This document shows positions 40,493 through 50,513 of a stretch of DNA of 64,000 nt, piece after piece. The notes below the pieces were generated by a model. It was not told the origin of the DNA and did no database searches. It was given only the letters and a program-made list of their open reading frames with translations. Source of the DNA: Candidatus Izimoplasma sp. HR2 (lineage in GTDB: Bacteria > Bacillota_I > Bacilli_A > Izemoplasmatales > Izemoplasmataceae); assembly GCA_000753575.1 (NCBI GenBank), contig JRFF01000022.1:1-64000 (forward strand), written 5' to 3'. Each line of letters opens with the position of its first letter. Position 1 is the first letter of the stretch. A program made the position numbers and the translations under genes.

Positions 40493-43400
40493 ATGAGACT
40501 TAAAAAAATATTACTGATGATTATTTTGTCATTATCTTTATTTGTAGGAATGAATGTAAGAGCTGTTGGAGCTTCAACAGCGGATACTTTAGTAGTTCAT
40601 TATCATAGATATGATGATACTATTGGAGATTATTCATTATGGCTATGGCCAATGCCACTTGATGCTAATGGTACTGATTACTATTTTAATAGTACCGATA
40701 GTTATGGTTCTGTTGCTACTGTTAATTTGAGCGATACTAATTTAGATGGTTTAGATAGTATTGGTATTATTGTAAAAAAAGGTGATCCATGGGTAAAAGA
40801 TATTTCTGTTAATAGATATATTGATATGACACAACCTAACGGTAGTGGAGAAGTTCATGTGTATTTATTACAAAGTGAAGAATTTATATCTTATGTAAGT
40901 AGTGATACTGGTAGTTGTGATAGAAATGTATATAATGATCCAGATGAATGTGCTCAAGTTATTGAGACGAAATTACTAGATACTTATTTTAATGATGATC
41001 TTCATATTGAATTTAGTACGACTGTTTCTGTTACTTCAGCTGATGTTGTTGTATTAAAAGAAGGAGTTCCTGTAACTTATACTGGATTCACTAGTGGAAC
41101 AAGTGGAACTTTAGTATTAGATGATCCAGTAGATGTTTCTAAAAAATATGAGATTCAAGTTGATTTAGGAACTGAAACTGTAACTAATATAATAAGAGTT
41201 GGAAGTGATTATGATTCAGCAATTTTTCAATCAGCATATAATTACGATGGAGAACTAGGTGCAATATACTCTTTAGCTTCAACTACTTTTAGATTATGGG
41301 CTCCTGTATCTTCAGAAGTATCACTTAATCTATATGACGCAGGTCATACTGTAGCTACTAGAGCTGACGGTGATGATACTGCAGTAGTTCATCCAATGAC
41401 ATATTTAGAAAAAGGTGTTTGGGAAGTTACAATTCCTGGAGATCAACATGGAATGTATTACACATTTAATGTAGTTAATAGTGGTAGTGAAGTAACTGAT
41501 ATTCAAGACCCTTATAGTTTATCTTTAGGAGTAAACGGGCTTAGAAGTATGGTTGTTGATTTTGCTCAAATTAATCCTGTTGGATGGGATACTGATTCAG
41601 GGATTGATGGATATACTAATCCAAATGATTCAATTATTTATGAAATACATATTCGTGATTTAACTTCTCAGCTTTCTTGGGGAGGACCTTTGGAATATGC
41701 TAAAACATATATGGGATTCACAGTAGAAGGAACTTCATATACAAATACCAATACAGGTATAACAGTTAGTACTGGACTTGATCACTTAATAGAACTTGGG
41801 ATAACTCATGTTCATTTACTTCCAACATATGATCAAGATAATTGGAATGATGAAACAGATATGGCTTTTAACTGGGGATATAATCCAGTTAATTATAATA
41901 GTCCTGAAGGTGGATATTCAACTGATCCATATGACGGAAGTGTACGTGTAACTGAATACCAAGAAATGGTTATGGCTTTACATGATAACGGAATTAATGT
42001 AATTCAAGATGTTGTGTATAATCACACAGGAAACGGTTCAGGATATAGTTTTAATCTTGTAGTTCCTAATTATTTCTATAGACTAGATAGTAATGGAAAC
42101 TTTAGTAACGGAACTGGAGTAGGTAACGAAACAGCAAGTGAAAGATATATGGTTCGTAAATATATTGTTGATTCAGTAAAAATGTGGGCAACAGAATATC
42201 ATATTGATGGATTTAGATTTGATTTAATGGCAGTTCATGATGTAACTACTATGAATTTACTGTCCTCTGAATTGGAATTAATTGATCCAGATATCTTTGT
42301 TTACGGTGAACCATGGGGTGGAGGAACTATTGCCCTAGCATATAATCTACAAGCAGGTAAAAATAATATAACTAATATGCCAAGTATCTCGGCATTTAAT
42401 GATCAATTTAGAGATGCTGTTAAGGGTTCAACTTTTGATGCTAGTGGTTCTGGATATGTAACTAATTCTAATGGTATTTACGATATCATGAAAGGTATTG
42501 AAGGTTCAGTAAATTGGGGATGGGGATTAACTTCAACTCAATCTGTTAACTATGTAAGTGCTCATGATAATTTAACACTATATGATAAATTAAAAGCAGC
42601 AAATAGTGCATCTAGTTATACTGAAGAAATAGATTATCAAGCAAGACTAGCTAACTCAATAGTTATGTTTAGCCAAGGTGTTCCATTTTTACATGCTGGT
42701 GTTGATTTCCTAAGAACTAAAGGTGGAAATCATAATAGTTATGATGCTAGTGATATTGTTAATCAATTAAACTGGGTTAGAAAAAGTATCTATGTAGATT
42801 CATTTGAATACTACAAAGGTATTATTGAAATTAGAAAAAACTTTGAGTCATTTAAAATGACAAGTGAAGCAGACATAGAAGCAAACCTTACATTCTTATA
42901 CCCACCGGGTACCGGAATGATTGGATATAACTTAACTAAGAATAGCGAAGATATCCTTATTTACCACAATGGTGGAGAAGAAATTAATAATATTACTTTA
43001 CCTAGTGGAGCTTGGTCATTAATTAGTGACAGAGATTTTGCTGGATTAGATAGCTTAGGAACATATAGTAGTACTTATCCGATTGAAAAAGCAGAAACAT
43101 TAGTATTTGTAAGAGGTAATATTGGTGATGTTATTCCTTCACCTTTACACGAAGTAGAAGTTTCATTACCTGAAATAACAAATTTATTTAATAGTATATA
43201 TGAAGGTGTTACATTTAATTTAACAGCTAATACTTTTATTTATGAATATACTCTAGACGGTACTACATTTACTACAGTTTCTCCTGCTTCAGCTTCAGTA
43301 GCTTTAGAAGATTTAGAACCAGGTGTTTATAATGTTCAGATTAAAGATATATTTGATGAATTATCTGAAGTATTTGTTTTAACTATTAAAGAACAAACAG

Positions 43401-43633
43401 TTGTGACACCTACATGTTCAGATGATCAAACATTAGTAGATAATGTATGTGTTGATAATATTGATCCAGGTCCGATATATTGTTCAGATGAACCAAATAA
43501 TCCTGATTGTATTGAGGAAAATTTAGGTGATGATAATGATGATGGAAATTCTACATTAATCGTTGTGATTATTGTTGGTGTAGTTGGATTGTTAAGTGCA
43601 GGAATTTTATTCTTTAAAAAAATATTCATTTAA
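40493..43633 (+). CDS. pulA: Secreted, membrane-anchored type I pullulanase (GH13)
   Basis: Signal peptide; CBM41-like N-term (TLVVHYHRYDDTIGDYSLWLWP); YNWGYNPVNYNSPEGGYSTDPYDG-like motif, GFRFDLMAVHD, SAHDN; C-terminal TM. Confidence 0.92.
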   Translation: MRLKKILLMIILSLSLFVGMNVRAVGASTADTLVVHYHRYDDTIGDYSLWLWPMPLDANGTDYYFNSTDSYGSVATVNLSDTNLDGLDSIGIIVKKGDPWVKDISVNRYIDMTQPNGSGEVHVYLLQSEEFISYVSSDTGSCDRNVYNDPDECAQVIETKLLDTYFNDDLHIEFSTTVSVTSADVVVLKEGVPVTYTGFTSGTSGTLVLDDPVDVSKKYEIQVDLGTETVTNIIRVGSDYDSAIFQSAYNYDGELGAIYSLASTTFRLWAPVSSEVSLNLYDAGHTVATRADGDDTAVVHPMTYLEKGVWEVTIPGDQHGMYYTFNVVNSGSEVTDIQDPYSLSLGVNGLRSMVVDFAQINPVGWDTDSGIDGYTNPNDSIIYEIHIRDLTSQLSWGGPLEYAKTYMGFTVEGTSYTNTNTGITVSTGLDHLIELGITHVHLLPTYDQDNWNDETDMAFNWGYNPVNYNSPEGGYSTDPYDGSVRVTEYQEMVMALHDNGINVIQDVVYNHTGNGSGYSFNLVVPNYFYRLDSNGNFSNGTGVGNETASERYMVRKYIVDSVKMWATEYHIDGFRFDLMAVHDVTTMNLLSSELELIDPDIFVYGEPWGGGTIALAYNLQAGKNNITNMPSISAFNDQFRDAVKGSTFDASGSGYVTNSNGIYDIMKGIEGSVNWGWGLTSTQSVNYVSAHDNLTLYDKLKAANSASSYTEEIDYQARLANSIVMFSQGVPFLHAGVDFLRTKGGNHNSYDASDIVNQLNWVRKSIYVDSFEYYKGIIEIRKNFESFKMTSEADIEANLTFLYPPGTGMIGYNLTKNSEDILIYHNGGEEINNITLPSGAWSLISDRDFAGLDSLGTYSSTYPIEKAETLVFVRGNIGDVIPSPLHEVEVSLPEITNLFNSIYEGVTFNLTANTFIYEYTLDGTTFTTVSPASASVALEDLEPGVYNVQIKDIFDELSEVFVLTIKEQTVVTPTCSDDQTLVDNVCVDNIDPGPIYCSDEPNNPDCIEENLGDDNDDGNSTLIVVIIVGVVGLLSAGILFFKKIFI

Positions 43634-43639
43634 GTATAA

Positions 43640-43665
43640 AAGTGCGACTTGTTCGCACTTTTTTT
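43640..43665 (+). terminator. Intrinsic terminator
   Basis: aagtgcgacttgttcgcacttttttt. Confidence 0.85.
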
Positions 43666-43811
43666 ATTTATACTGAAAATGATTCCATATACCATGATTT
43701 ATATGTCAATTTATTTTATATTTTGTTTGTGAAAACACCCCGCACTTTAATTAGCTAAACTGCTCATATATGTCTAAACCAAGGTGATAACTACTATAAT
43801 TATCATTTGTG

Positions 43812-43867
43812 GAACCGCTATCATCTTTTGTCTATTTGTTGACTCTGACTTTTAAAAACAGTAAAAT
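43812..43867 (+). promoter_or_regulatory. Promoter of seven-module binding protein with shared upstream element
   Basis: gaaccgctatcatcttttgtctatttgttgact; TTGACT-17 bp-TAAAAT. Confidence 0.65.
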
Positions 43868-43883
43868 TAACATAACAAATATA

Positions 43884-43897
43884 TGAAAGCGTTTTAA
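43884..43897 (+). promoter_or_regulatory. Putative cre (CcpA) site
   Basis: TGAAAGCGTTTTAA, 13/14 to TGWAANCGNTNWCA, just downstream of -10. Confidence 0.6.
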
Positions 43898-43920
43898 AAA
43901 AGAAAAAAGGAGAAATGATT

Positions 43921-46900
43921 ATGAGAAAGATTTTAAATTTATCACTAGTTTTTATATTGTCAATCATGGTGGTTGGGTTAGGCTTTGCTAATGTTGAAGC
44001 TGCAGCAACTACTGACGTGACAATAAATCTTCACATACATCAGATTGATGGTGATTATACTAACACCGGTTCTGGTGCATGGGATGGTGTAAAATGGAAT
44101 GAATGGACTTTCGAGTATGTTGGAGCATATGCAACTGTAACTCAAAGTACTGATGATTTTGGAAAATTAATTTCAATAGTTTATACAGCAGACCAAATTA
44201 ATTTGGTTGCTAATTCTATTGAGTTTAAACCTACTAGAAATACAGGTGTAGATGATGCTGCTAACTACTTAGCGCCAGGTAATGGGCAAGTAATGGGTGA
44301 CGTTACTTCATTAAAAGATGGTAGTGCAACTACATTAGACTTATATTACGTTGAAGGAGCAAGTGAATTTGTTGTTGGTGAAGACGGATTAGGTCTATTA
44401 TTTGTAGTATATGTTGATCCTTACATAGCTGCAGACGAAACTGTTTATGATGAATGGGAAATGTGGAGTTGGGATAACGGTACTGATGGTACTGCTGACT
44501 TACTAGAATTTAATCAAGACTTATCAATTAAGTCTGGAATTTACAATATTGAAGGTAGACTTGGAGTAATCAAAGTTGATGACGATGCTACCTTAGATAC
44601 TGGATTTAAATTCAGATTAGGTGAATGGGTTGAACAAACTGCAGCTTATTCATTTGATAATACTGATATAAGAGGAACTGGAGCAGCTGTTGTTCATGTA
44701 GAAAAAGGAGTAACTCCTTTATATGATGATGGTGCAGAATTTGGTACTGCAGTTCATGCTAGTTATGAAATACTTGCAGGAAATAAATTTATAGATCCTA
44801 CTTTCGAAATTGGAAGATATCTAGCTGGAACGATTATTAAAACTCCAACTGAAGTTTCTATTGAATTTTTTACTCCTAAAAATCCAATGGCATATGACGA
44901 ATCAAGATTTGTTTTACGTGATGTAGATGGTAACGTAGTTCCAGTGACTTCAGTTAATATTTCTACTGCTGGTTCACTGGGTGATTATACATCTGATGTT
45001 ACTTGTGCTGTAGGTGAAAATAAGTTTATATTATATGTTAAATCGGGATTAGATAATTCATATTTAGGTGTAGTTGGAACTGTTCAGGATTGGATTATTG
45101 GAGACGCGATTGTTTCTACTAAAGATGACGAAAATGGATTAGCTGTATTTGAAATATGTACCACTCTTGAATCGGGGAATTTCAAACTTATTTATGATGT
45201 AGATCAAGATGGCTTTGATAATGATGATATCGAACTTACTCAAATAGATCAAACATTTGCTTTTAATGGTGAAACTGAGGCAGTTTATTTGATTGAAATG
45301 TCAACTCAAGTTGGTTCTTTCACTCAAGAAGTATTCCCTGTAGCTCAAGAAAGACACGTTGTAGTATATGTTGATACTGCATTAGATCATACAAAACTTG
45401 GACTTGTTGGAGCTTTCCAAGGTTGGAATACTGACAATCAATTAATGTCAACTCAAGACGGTTCTGAAGGATATGCAGTGTTTGAATTTACTGTAATTGA
45501 TGCAACTGGTGATTTTGTTGTATTTTGGGATGATCCAGCTTTAAGTGGATGGGATGATAAAATATCTGGTAGCAACAACTTATCATTCGATATGGGTGAC
45601 AATATGTCAATTGTATTATTTGTTGATGCAACTACTGCAGGCGTTCAATTTACTGCAGAAGAAGTTGACTCTGAATCAACAATTGTTGTAGGGACATATA
45701 CTCAAGAAGTATTCCCCGCAGATGAACAAAGATATTTAGTTGTTTATATTGATTCTGCTTTAGATCACACTAAACTTGGTTTAGTTGGTGACTTCCAAGG
45801 ATGGGACGTTGCTAATCCAATAATGTCAACAATGGATGATGCTTATGGATATGCTATCTTTGAGGTTGCTATTACTGGCGCAACTGGTGAATTTACTGTT
45901 GTATGGGATGATTTATTAGATTTTGGTTGGGATGATAAAATTGCAGGAATAGATGGTAACCTAACATTTGATATGGGTGAAGATTTATCTATCGTACTAT
46001 TTATAGATGAATTAGAACCTGAGTCTGTACAAGTTTTATCTGATGATGCTTCAACTTCAAATTTAGATACGGTTCTTGTTTCGTTTACTTTAGAAGAAGC
46101 AAATGAACTTCAATTTAGTGAAGAATATTATGTTGAATATATAGATGCGTTAAATACTTTAACTCAAACATATATAGTTATACATGTTGATTCATTATTG
46201 GATCACTCGAAACTTGGTATAGTTGGTACTGTACAAGGTTGGGATATTGCTAATCCGATAATGTCAACAATAGATGATTCTCTAGGATATGCTGTTTTCG
46301 AAATAGCAATTAATGAGTCTGCTGGAGAATTTAAATTATTATATGATACAGATGGAGATGGTTTCTCTTGGGATAGTGATTTAGACCCAGAAGTAACTCC
46401 TGAAAATCAAGTTTTTGATGCTGGAGATAACGATTCTTTAATTCTATTTATTGATGCAAACGTTATAGATCCTTTAGTACCGGAAATTGAAGAAGTTATT
46501 GAAGGAATTATGGTTGGTACATTTACTCAAGAAGTTTTCCCTTCAATTGAAAAATATTTAGTTATACATGTTGAATCTGCATTAGATCATTCAAAAATAG
46601 GTATTGTTGGTTCTGTACAAGGATGGGATATTAATAATCCAATTATGTCTACAGGAGATGACTCTGAAGGATATGCAGTATTTGAAATAGTATTAAGTGG
46701 CTCAGCAGGAGAATTTGTTATTGTGTTTGATGCTGCAGAAGATTGGGACTGGGGAGACAAAATTGCTGGTATGAGTGGAAATTTATCATTTGATATGGGT
46801 AGCGATTTAACTTATGTATTATTCGCAGATCCAGCAACTGATTCACAAGCAGTTGAAGTAATTGATGGTACCGGAACTGTTGTTGGGACATTTACACAAA

Positions 46901-48585
46901 CAGTATTTCCGACTATTGAAAAATATTTTGTATTATATGTTAAAACTATTTTAGATCCTTCAAGACTTGGAGTTGTTGGAGATATCCAAGGATGGGATAT
47001 CGATAATCCAATAATGTCAACTCAAGTTGAGAACTTAAATGGATATGTTGTATTTGAACTTACAGTAAGTGGTAATACAGGAGAATTCAAAGTTTTATAT
47101 GACTTAAAAGGTGATGGATTCACATGGGATGCAGCTTTAGATCCTGCAATTACTTCAGCTAATCAAGCATTTGATTTAGGAGAAGAAGATACTATTGATT
47201 TATTTATTGATGAAATAGATCCTACAGTTATAGTTTTAACTGGTGATGCTGGAATAGAAGTTGGAACATTTACTCAAACTGTGTTTGCAGCTACTGCAAA
47301 TAAAGTTATATATTCAGAAATGTTAGAATTTGGTCTTTCAAATAATTTTGTTATAGGAGATGCAGTTGCCGGTACTGGTACTTATGCTATTACTGAAACT
47401 GAATTTGTAGTTGAATTTAGAAACTCTGCTCCATTTATGACTGATATTGTATTAGTTGATAGTTCTGAAACAGTTATAGCTGTTGAAGACATTGATTATA
47501 TTCATGGAGTTGGAGAATATACAGAATTAGTAAGTTGTACATCTATGCAAAGTAAATTAATTGTTTACTTAAATACTATGGATACAGAAATTACTGACTT
47601 ATCACAACTTGGATTAGTTGGTTCACTTCAAGGATGGAATCCATCAAATGGTATAAATCCTGTTGGAATGGATTCACTTGGAAATTACGTATTTGAAATT
47701 TGTTTATACTCTTCTAGTGAAGATGTAAATGAAACTACACAAGAATTTAAAATCCTATTTGATGCAGATGGAGACTTTGATTGGGGAGATGCTTCAATGA
47801 ATCCTGGTAATGTTAGTGTTGACATTGATCCTATCTCAACTATTTACTTAGAAGAAGGTAATGCAAATACAGATACTAAATATCAAGTATTTACATTATT
47901 AGAAGTTAACGCATTAAGTACTGATGAAACCTATCAACTAAGATTTACTGATACAAATGGATTCTTAGTATATATTGATTTAGAAATTGATAATATTGGA
48001 CCAGTTCTATATGATACAGTTAAAGCAGATGTAGAATTTAATGTTGAAAAAGGTTCTGATTTCGATATTATGGATTACTATAATATATTTGAATATATTG
48101 ATACAAGAGCAGGAAATATTGATTATGTTGTAACTTCAGATATTGATACTTCAGTAATGGGAGTTCAAACATTTACAGTTACAGCTACAGATTTATGGAT
48201 GAATGTATCAACATTCTCTGTAGACTTTACAGTAATTGATACTATAGCACCTGTGATTACTTTAAGTACAGCTCCAGAGTTAGAAGTTGGAGATACTGAA
48301 CCAGATTGGGCTACTTATGCTACTGCAAATGAAGGAACAATAGTTGTTGATTCTTCTCAAGTAGATATGAGCGTTGCTGGAACTTACTTTGTTAATTATA
48401 CTGCAACTGATAGTGAAGATAATGAATCTTCTGTAAGTTTAGAAGTTACTATTGACGCAGTTGAAGTGCCTGTAGAAGATACAACAGGATGTTTCGGTTC
48501 AATTGGAAATGGTAGTGCGTTTATTATATTCGGTATTGTTGCTGTATTAGGTGGAGCTGCATTGTTCTTCCTAAGAAGAGTTTAG
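43921..48585 (+). CDS. Secreted multimodular putative starch/alpha-glucan-binding protein, no catalytic domain recognised
   Basis: Signal peptide, seven repeats of 'xLGxVGxxQGWxxxNPIMST...GYAVFEI..GEFKxxxD', Ig-like C-term region, C-terminal TM + RR; ATG 43921 best spaced from SD. Confidence 0.75.
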   Translation: MRKILNLSLVFILSIMVVGLGFANVEAAATTDVTINLHIHQIDGDYTNTGSGAWDGVKWNEWTFEYVGAYATVTQSTDDFGKLISIVYTADQINLVANSIEFKPTRNTGVDDAANYLAPGNGQVMGDVTSLKDGSATTLDLYYVEGASEFVVGEDGLGLLFVVYVDPYIAADETVYDEWEMWSWDNGTDGTADLLEFNQDLSIKSGIYNIEGRLGVIKVDDDATLDTGFKFRLGEWVEQTAAYSFDNTDIRGTGAAVVHVEKGVTPLYDDGAEFGTAVHASYEILAGNKFIDPTFEIGRYLAGTIIKTPTEVSIEFFTPKNPMAYDESRFVLRDVDGNVVPVTSVNISTAGSLGDYTSDVTCAVGENKFILYVKSGLDNSYLGVVGTVQDWIIGDAIVSTKDDENGLAVFEICTTLESGNFKLIYDVDQDGFDNDDIELTQIDQTFAFNGETEAVYLIEMSTQVGSFTQEVFPVAQERHVVVYVDTALDHTKLGLVGAFQGWNTDNQLMSTQDGSEGYAVFEFTVIDATGDFVVFWDDPALSGWDDKISGSNNLSFDMGDNMSIVLFVDATTAGVQFTAEEVDSESTIVVGTYTQEVFPADEQRYLVVYIDSALDHTKLGLVGDFQGWDVANPIMSTMDDAYGYAIFEVAITGATGEFTVVWDDLLDFGWDDKIAGIDGNLTFDMGEDLSIVLFIDELEPESVQVLSDDASTSNLDTVLVSFTLEEANELQFSEEYYVEYIDALNTLTQTYIVIHVDSLLDHSKLGIVGTVQGWDIANPIMSTIDDSLGYAVFEIAINESAGEFKLLYDTDGDGFSWDSDLDPEVTPENQVFDAGDNDSLILFIDANVIDPLVPEIEEVIEGIMVGTFTQEVFPSIEKYLVIHVESALDHSKIGIVGSVQGWDINNPIMSTGDDSEGYAVFEIVLSGSAGEFVIVFDAAEDWDWGDKIAGMSGNLSFDMGSDLTYVLFADPATDSQAVEVIDGTGTVVGTFTQTVFPTIEKYFVLYVKTILDPSRLGVVGDIQGWDIDNPIMSTQVENLNGYVVFELTVSGNTGEFKVLYDLKGDGFTWDAALDPAITSANQAFDLGEEDTIDLFIDEIDPTVIVLTGDAGIEVGTFTQTVFAATANKVIYSEMLEFGLSNNFVIGDAVAGTGTYAITETEFVVEFRNSAPFMTDIVLVDSSETVIAVEDIDYIHGVGEYTELVSCTSMQSKLIVYLNTMDTEITDLSQLGLVGSLQGWNPSNGINPVGMDSLGNYVFEICLYSSSEDVNETTQEFKILFDADGDFDWGDASMNPGNVSVDIDPISTIYLEEGNANTDTKYQVFTLLEVNALSTDETYQLRFTDTNGFLVYIDLEIDNIGPVLYDTVKADVEFNVEKGSDFDIMDYYNIFEYIDTRAGNIDYVVTSDIDTSVMGVQTFTVTATDLWMNVSTFSVDFTVIDTIAPVITLSTAPELEVGDTEPDWATYATANEGTIVVDSSQVDMSVAGTYFVNYTATDSEDNESSVSLEVTIDAVEVPVEDTTGCFGSIGNGSAFIIFGIVAVLGGAALFFLRRV

Positions 48586-48603
48586 GAAATGGAGGCAAAT
48601 AAA

Positions 48604-50433
48604 ATGAAAAAAATACTATTAGTTATTGTTACTTTACTGTTAGCTGTTACTCTAGTAGGGTGTGGTGAAACAGCGAATGATATTGCACCTGCGATTACTG
48701 GAATTACTAACAACGGATTTATTGATGTTAAAATAGGTGATGAAACAGTTGATATAACTGGAATCACTGCACAAGACTACGCTGGAAACAATGTTGTAGT
48801 TAAAGTTACTGGTAATTTTAATTTAAATGCAATTGGAGAATATGCAATTGTATTAAGTGCAACTGATGTTGATGGATTAAGAACATCTTATGATATTACA
48901 TTAAATGTGTTAGCTCTTACTTGTGATGAAGATCCTACTCAAGATATTTGTAAAACAGATGTAGAGAGAGCACAAGAATTATATGAAGCAGAAGGAATTT
49001 ATAATGTAGATTTAGATGCTAACGGGACTCCTGATTGGCAAGAAGATACAATAGAATTATCAATAGGATTCAGTTATTATGGTCCTGTTAATGAAGAAAA
49101 TGCTGTTTGGTTAAACATTGTTGAATTCATGGCACAATATCCAAACATTACTGTAACTCGTGATGCATTATTCTCAGAAGGTTGGGAAAATGGAGATGAT
49201 GGTTTACTTACATTACAAGAAACTGCATTAAACGAAGGGAACTTACCTGAAATATTCTTTAACCCTAAAGGTGCAGAAACTTACGATAAAGGTATGACTT
49301 TAGATTTAAGCCCTTATATTAATACAGATGAAGAAGCTACATTCATTACTCCTAATGCATTATCAGGAATGATGACTTACGATAACCTTGAAATGTGGGG
49401 TATCCCATGGCAAGGTGTTGGACCTTTAGTAGCAGTTAACACTGGATTACTTGATACAATTGGTGTTACAATTCCTGGTTATGATTGGACTTACGCAGAA
49501 TATGAAGCTCTTCGTGATGAAGTTGGTGAATTAACTGATGCTGGTTCATGTATATTCCCTGGTGTTATTGATTTCTCATATTTTGGAGCTAACTATTTTG
49601 ATAGTGTTCCAAACGGGTATAGAGGATATAATACTGAAACACAAAGATTTGATTTTGCACAAGCTGTAGGTTATGGAGCATGGCTTGAAAGTGTTGCTTC
49701 AGAAGCTAAACAAGGTTGGCACTTCTGGGATTTAACAGAAAGTGATCGTGAAACTGTTTGTCCAGATATATCAGATTCATGGACTGATGGTGTACGTGCA
49801 GTAAATACTATTTATTTATGGGAATTTAATACTGCTATTAGTAGTATGGTAGATAAAAACTTTGAAGTTGATGTTTATCCTTACCCAGTAGCACCTGAAG
49901 GTGGACAAACTGCAACTTATACTTACCATGATTACTACAGTCTTTCTAAAGTATTAGAAGACGACAGAGTTAAAGCAGAAGCTGCATTCCAATTAGTTAA
50001 ATGGCTTACATATGGTGAAGATGGACTTGAAAGTAGATGGGATATGGTTTATGACGCAGATCCTGTAGATTTTACTGATGGAACATTATACTTAATGGAT
50101 TATATTCAAGGTTGGCCAATTACTAGTAATCCTGCAGTTATGGCTATGCATCCTCTTGTAAAAGGATTCGCTACTGACTCAGTATTAGCTAGATATAACT
50201 TTGATGCTTTCCAAAATGAAGCTTTCCAATATCAAATGTCAAACGCTAATCCGTATCCAAGACAGATTCCTGCCTTTGCATCGGTAGCAAATGATTTTGA
50301 ACCTTGGACTATGAAGGATCAAATGCTTGAAGAAAGTTTAAACTTTGGGGATATTGCTCAAGGTATACAAGATACATTAAACGCATCTATTGTTGAATAT
50401 TTACAAAACTACAATAGTGTAAATCAAGATTAA
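48604..50433 (+). CDS. Sugar ABC transporter solute-binding lipoprotein with N-terminal Ig-like domain
   Basis: Lipobox LVGC; Ca-binding-like DLDANGTPDWQED; SBP body (EIFFNPKGAETYDKG..., WGIPWQGVGPLVAVNTGLL). Confidence 0.82.
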   Translation: MKKILLVIVTLLLAVTLVGCGETANDIAPAITGITNNGFIDVKIGDETVDITGITAQDYAGNNVVVKVTGNFNLNAIGEYAIVLSATDVDGLRTSYDITLNVLALTCDEDPTQDICKTDVERAQELYEAEGIYNVDLDANGTPDWQEDTIELSIGFSYYGPVNEENAVWLNIVEFMAQYPNITVTRDALFSEGWENGDDGLLTLQETALNEGNLPEIFFNPKGAETYDKGMTLDLSPYINTDEEATFITPNALSGMMTYDNLEMWGIPWQGVGPLVAVNTGLLDTIGVTIPGYDWTYAEYEALRDEVGELTDAGSCIFPGVIDFSYFGANYFDSVPNGYRGYNTETQRFDFAQAVGYGAWLESVASEAKQGWHFWDLTESDRETVCPDISDSWTDGVRAVNTIYLWEFNTAISSMVDKNFEVDVYPYPVAPEGGQTATYTYHDYYSLSKVLEDDRVKAEAAFQLVKWLTYGEDGLESRWDMVYDADPVDFTDGTLYLMDYIQGWPITSNPAVMAMHPLVKGFATDSVLARYNFDAFQNEAFQYQMSNANPYPRQIPAFASVANDFEPWTMKDQMLEESLNFGDIAQGIQDTLNASIVEYLQNYNSVNQD

Positions 50434-50449
50434 TAAATAATTAAAAATG

Positions 50450-50486
50450 GCCAATAACTCTTCAATTATTTTGAAGAGTTATTGGC
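50450..50486 (+). promoter_or_regulatory. 16-bp perfect intercistronic stem-loop
   Basis: GCCAATAACTCTTCAA-TTATT-TTGAAGAGTTATTGGC, no long U-tract. Confidence 0.75.
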
Positions 50487-50513
50487 TTATTAATATTTAA
50501 TAGGGGTGATATT

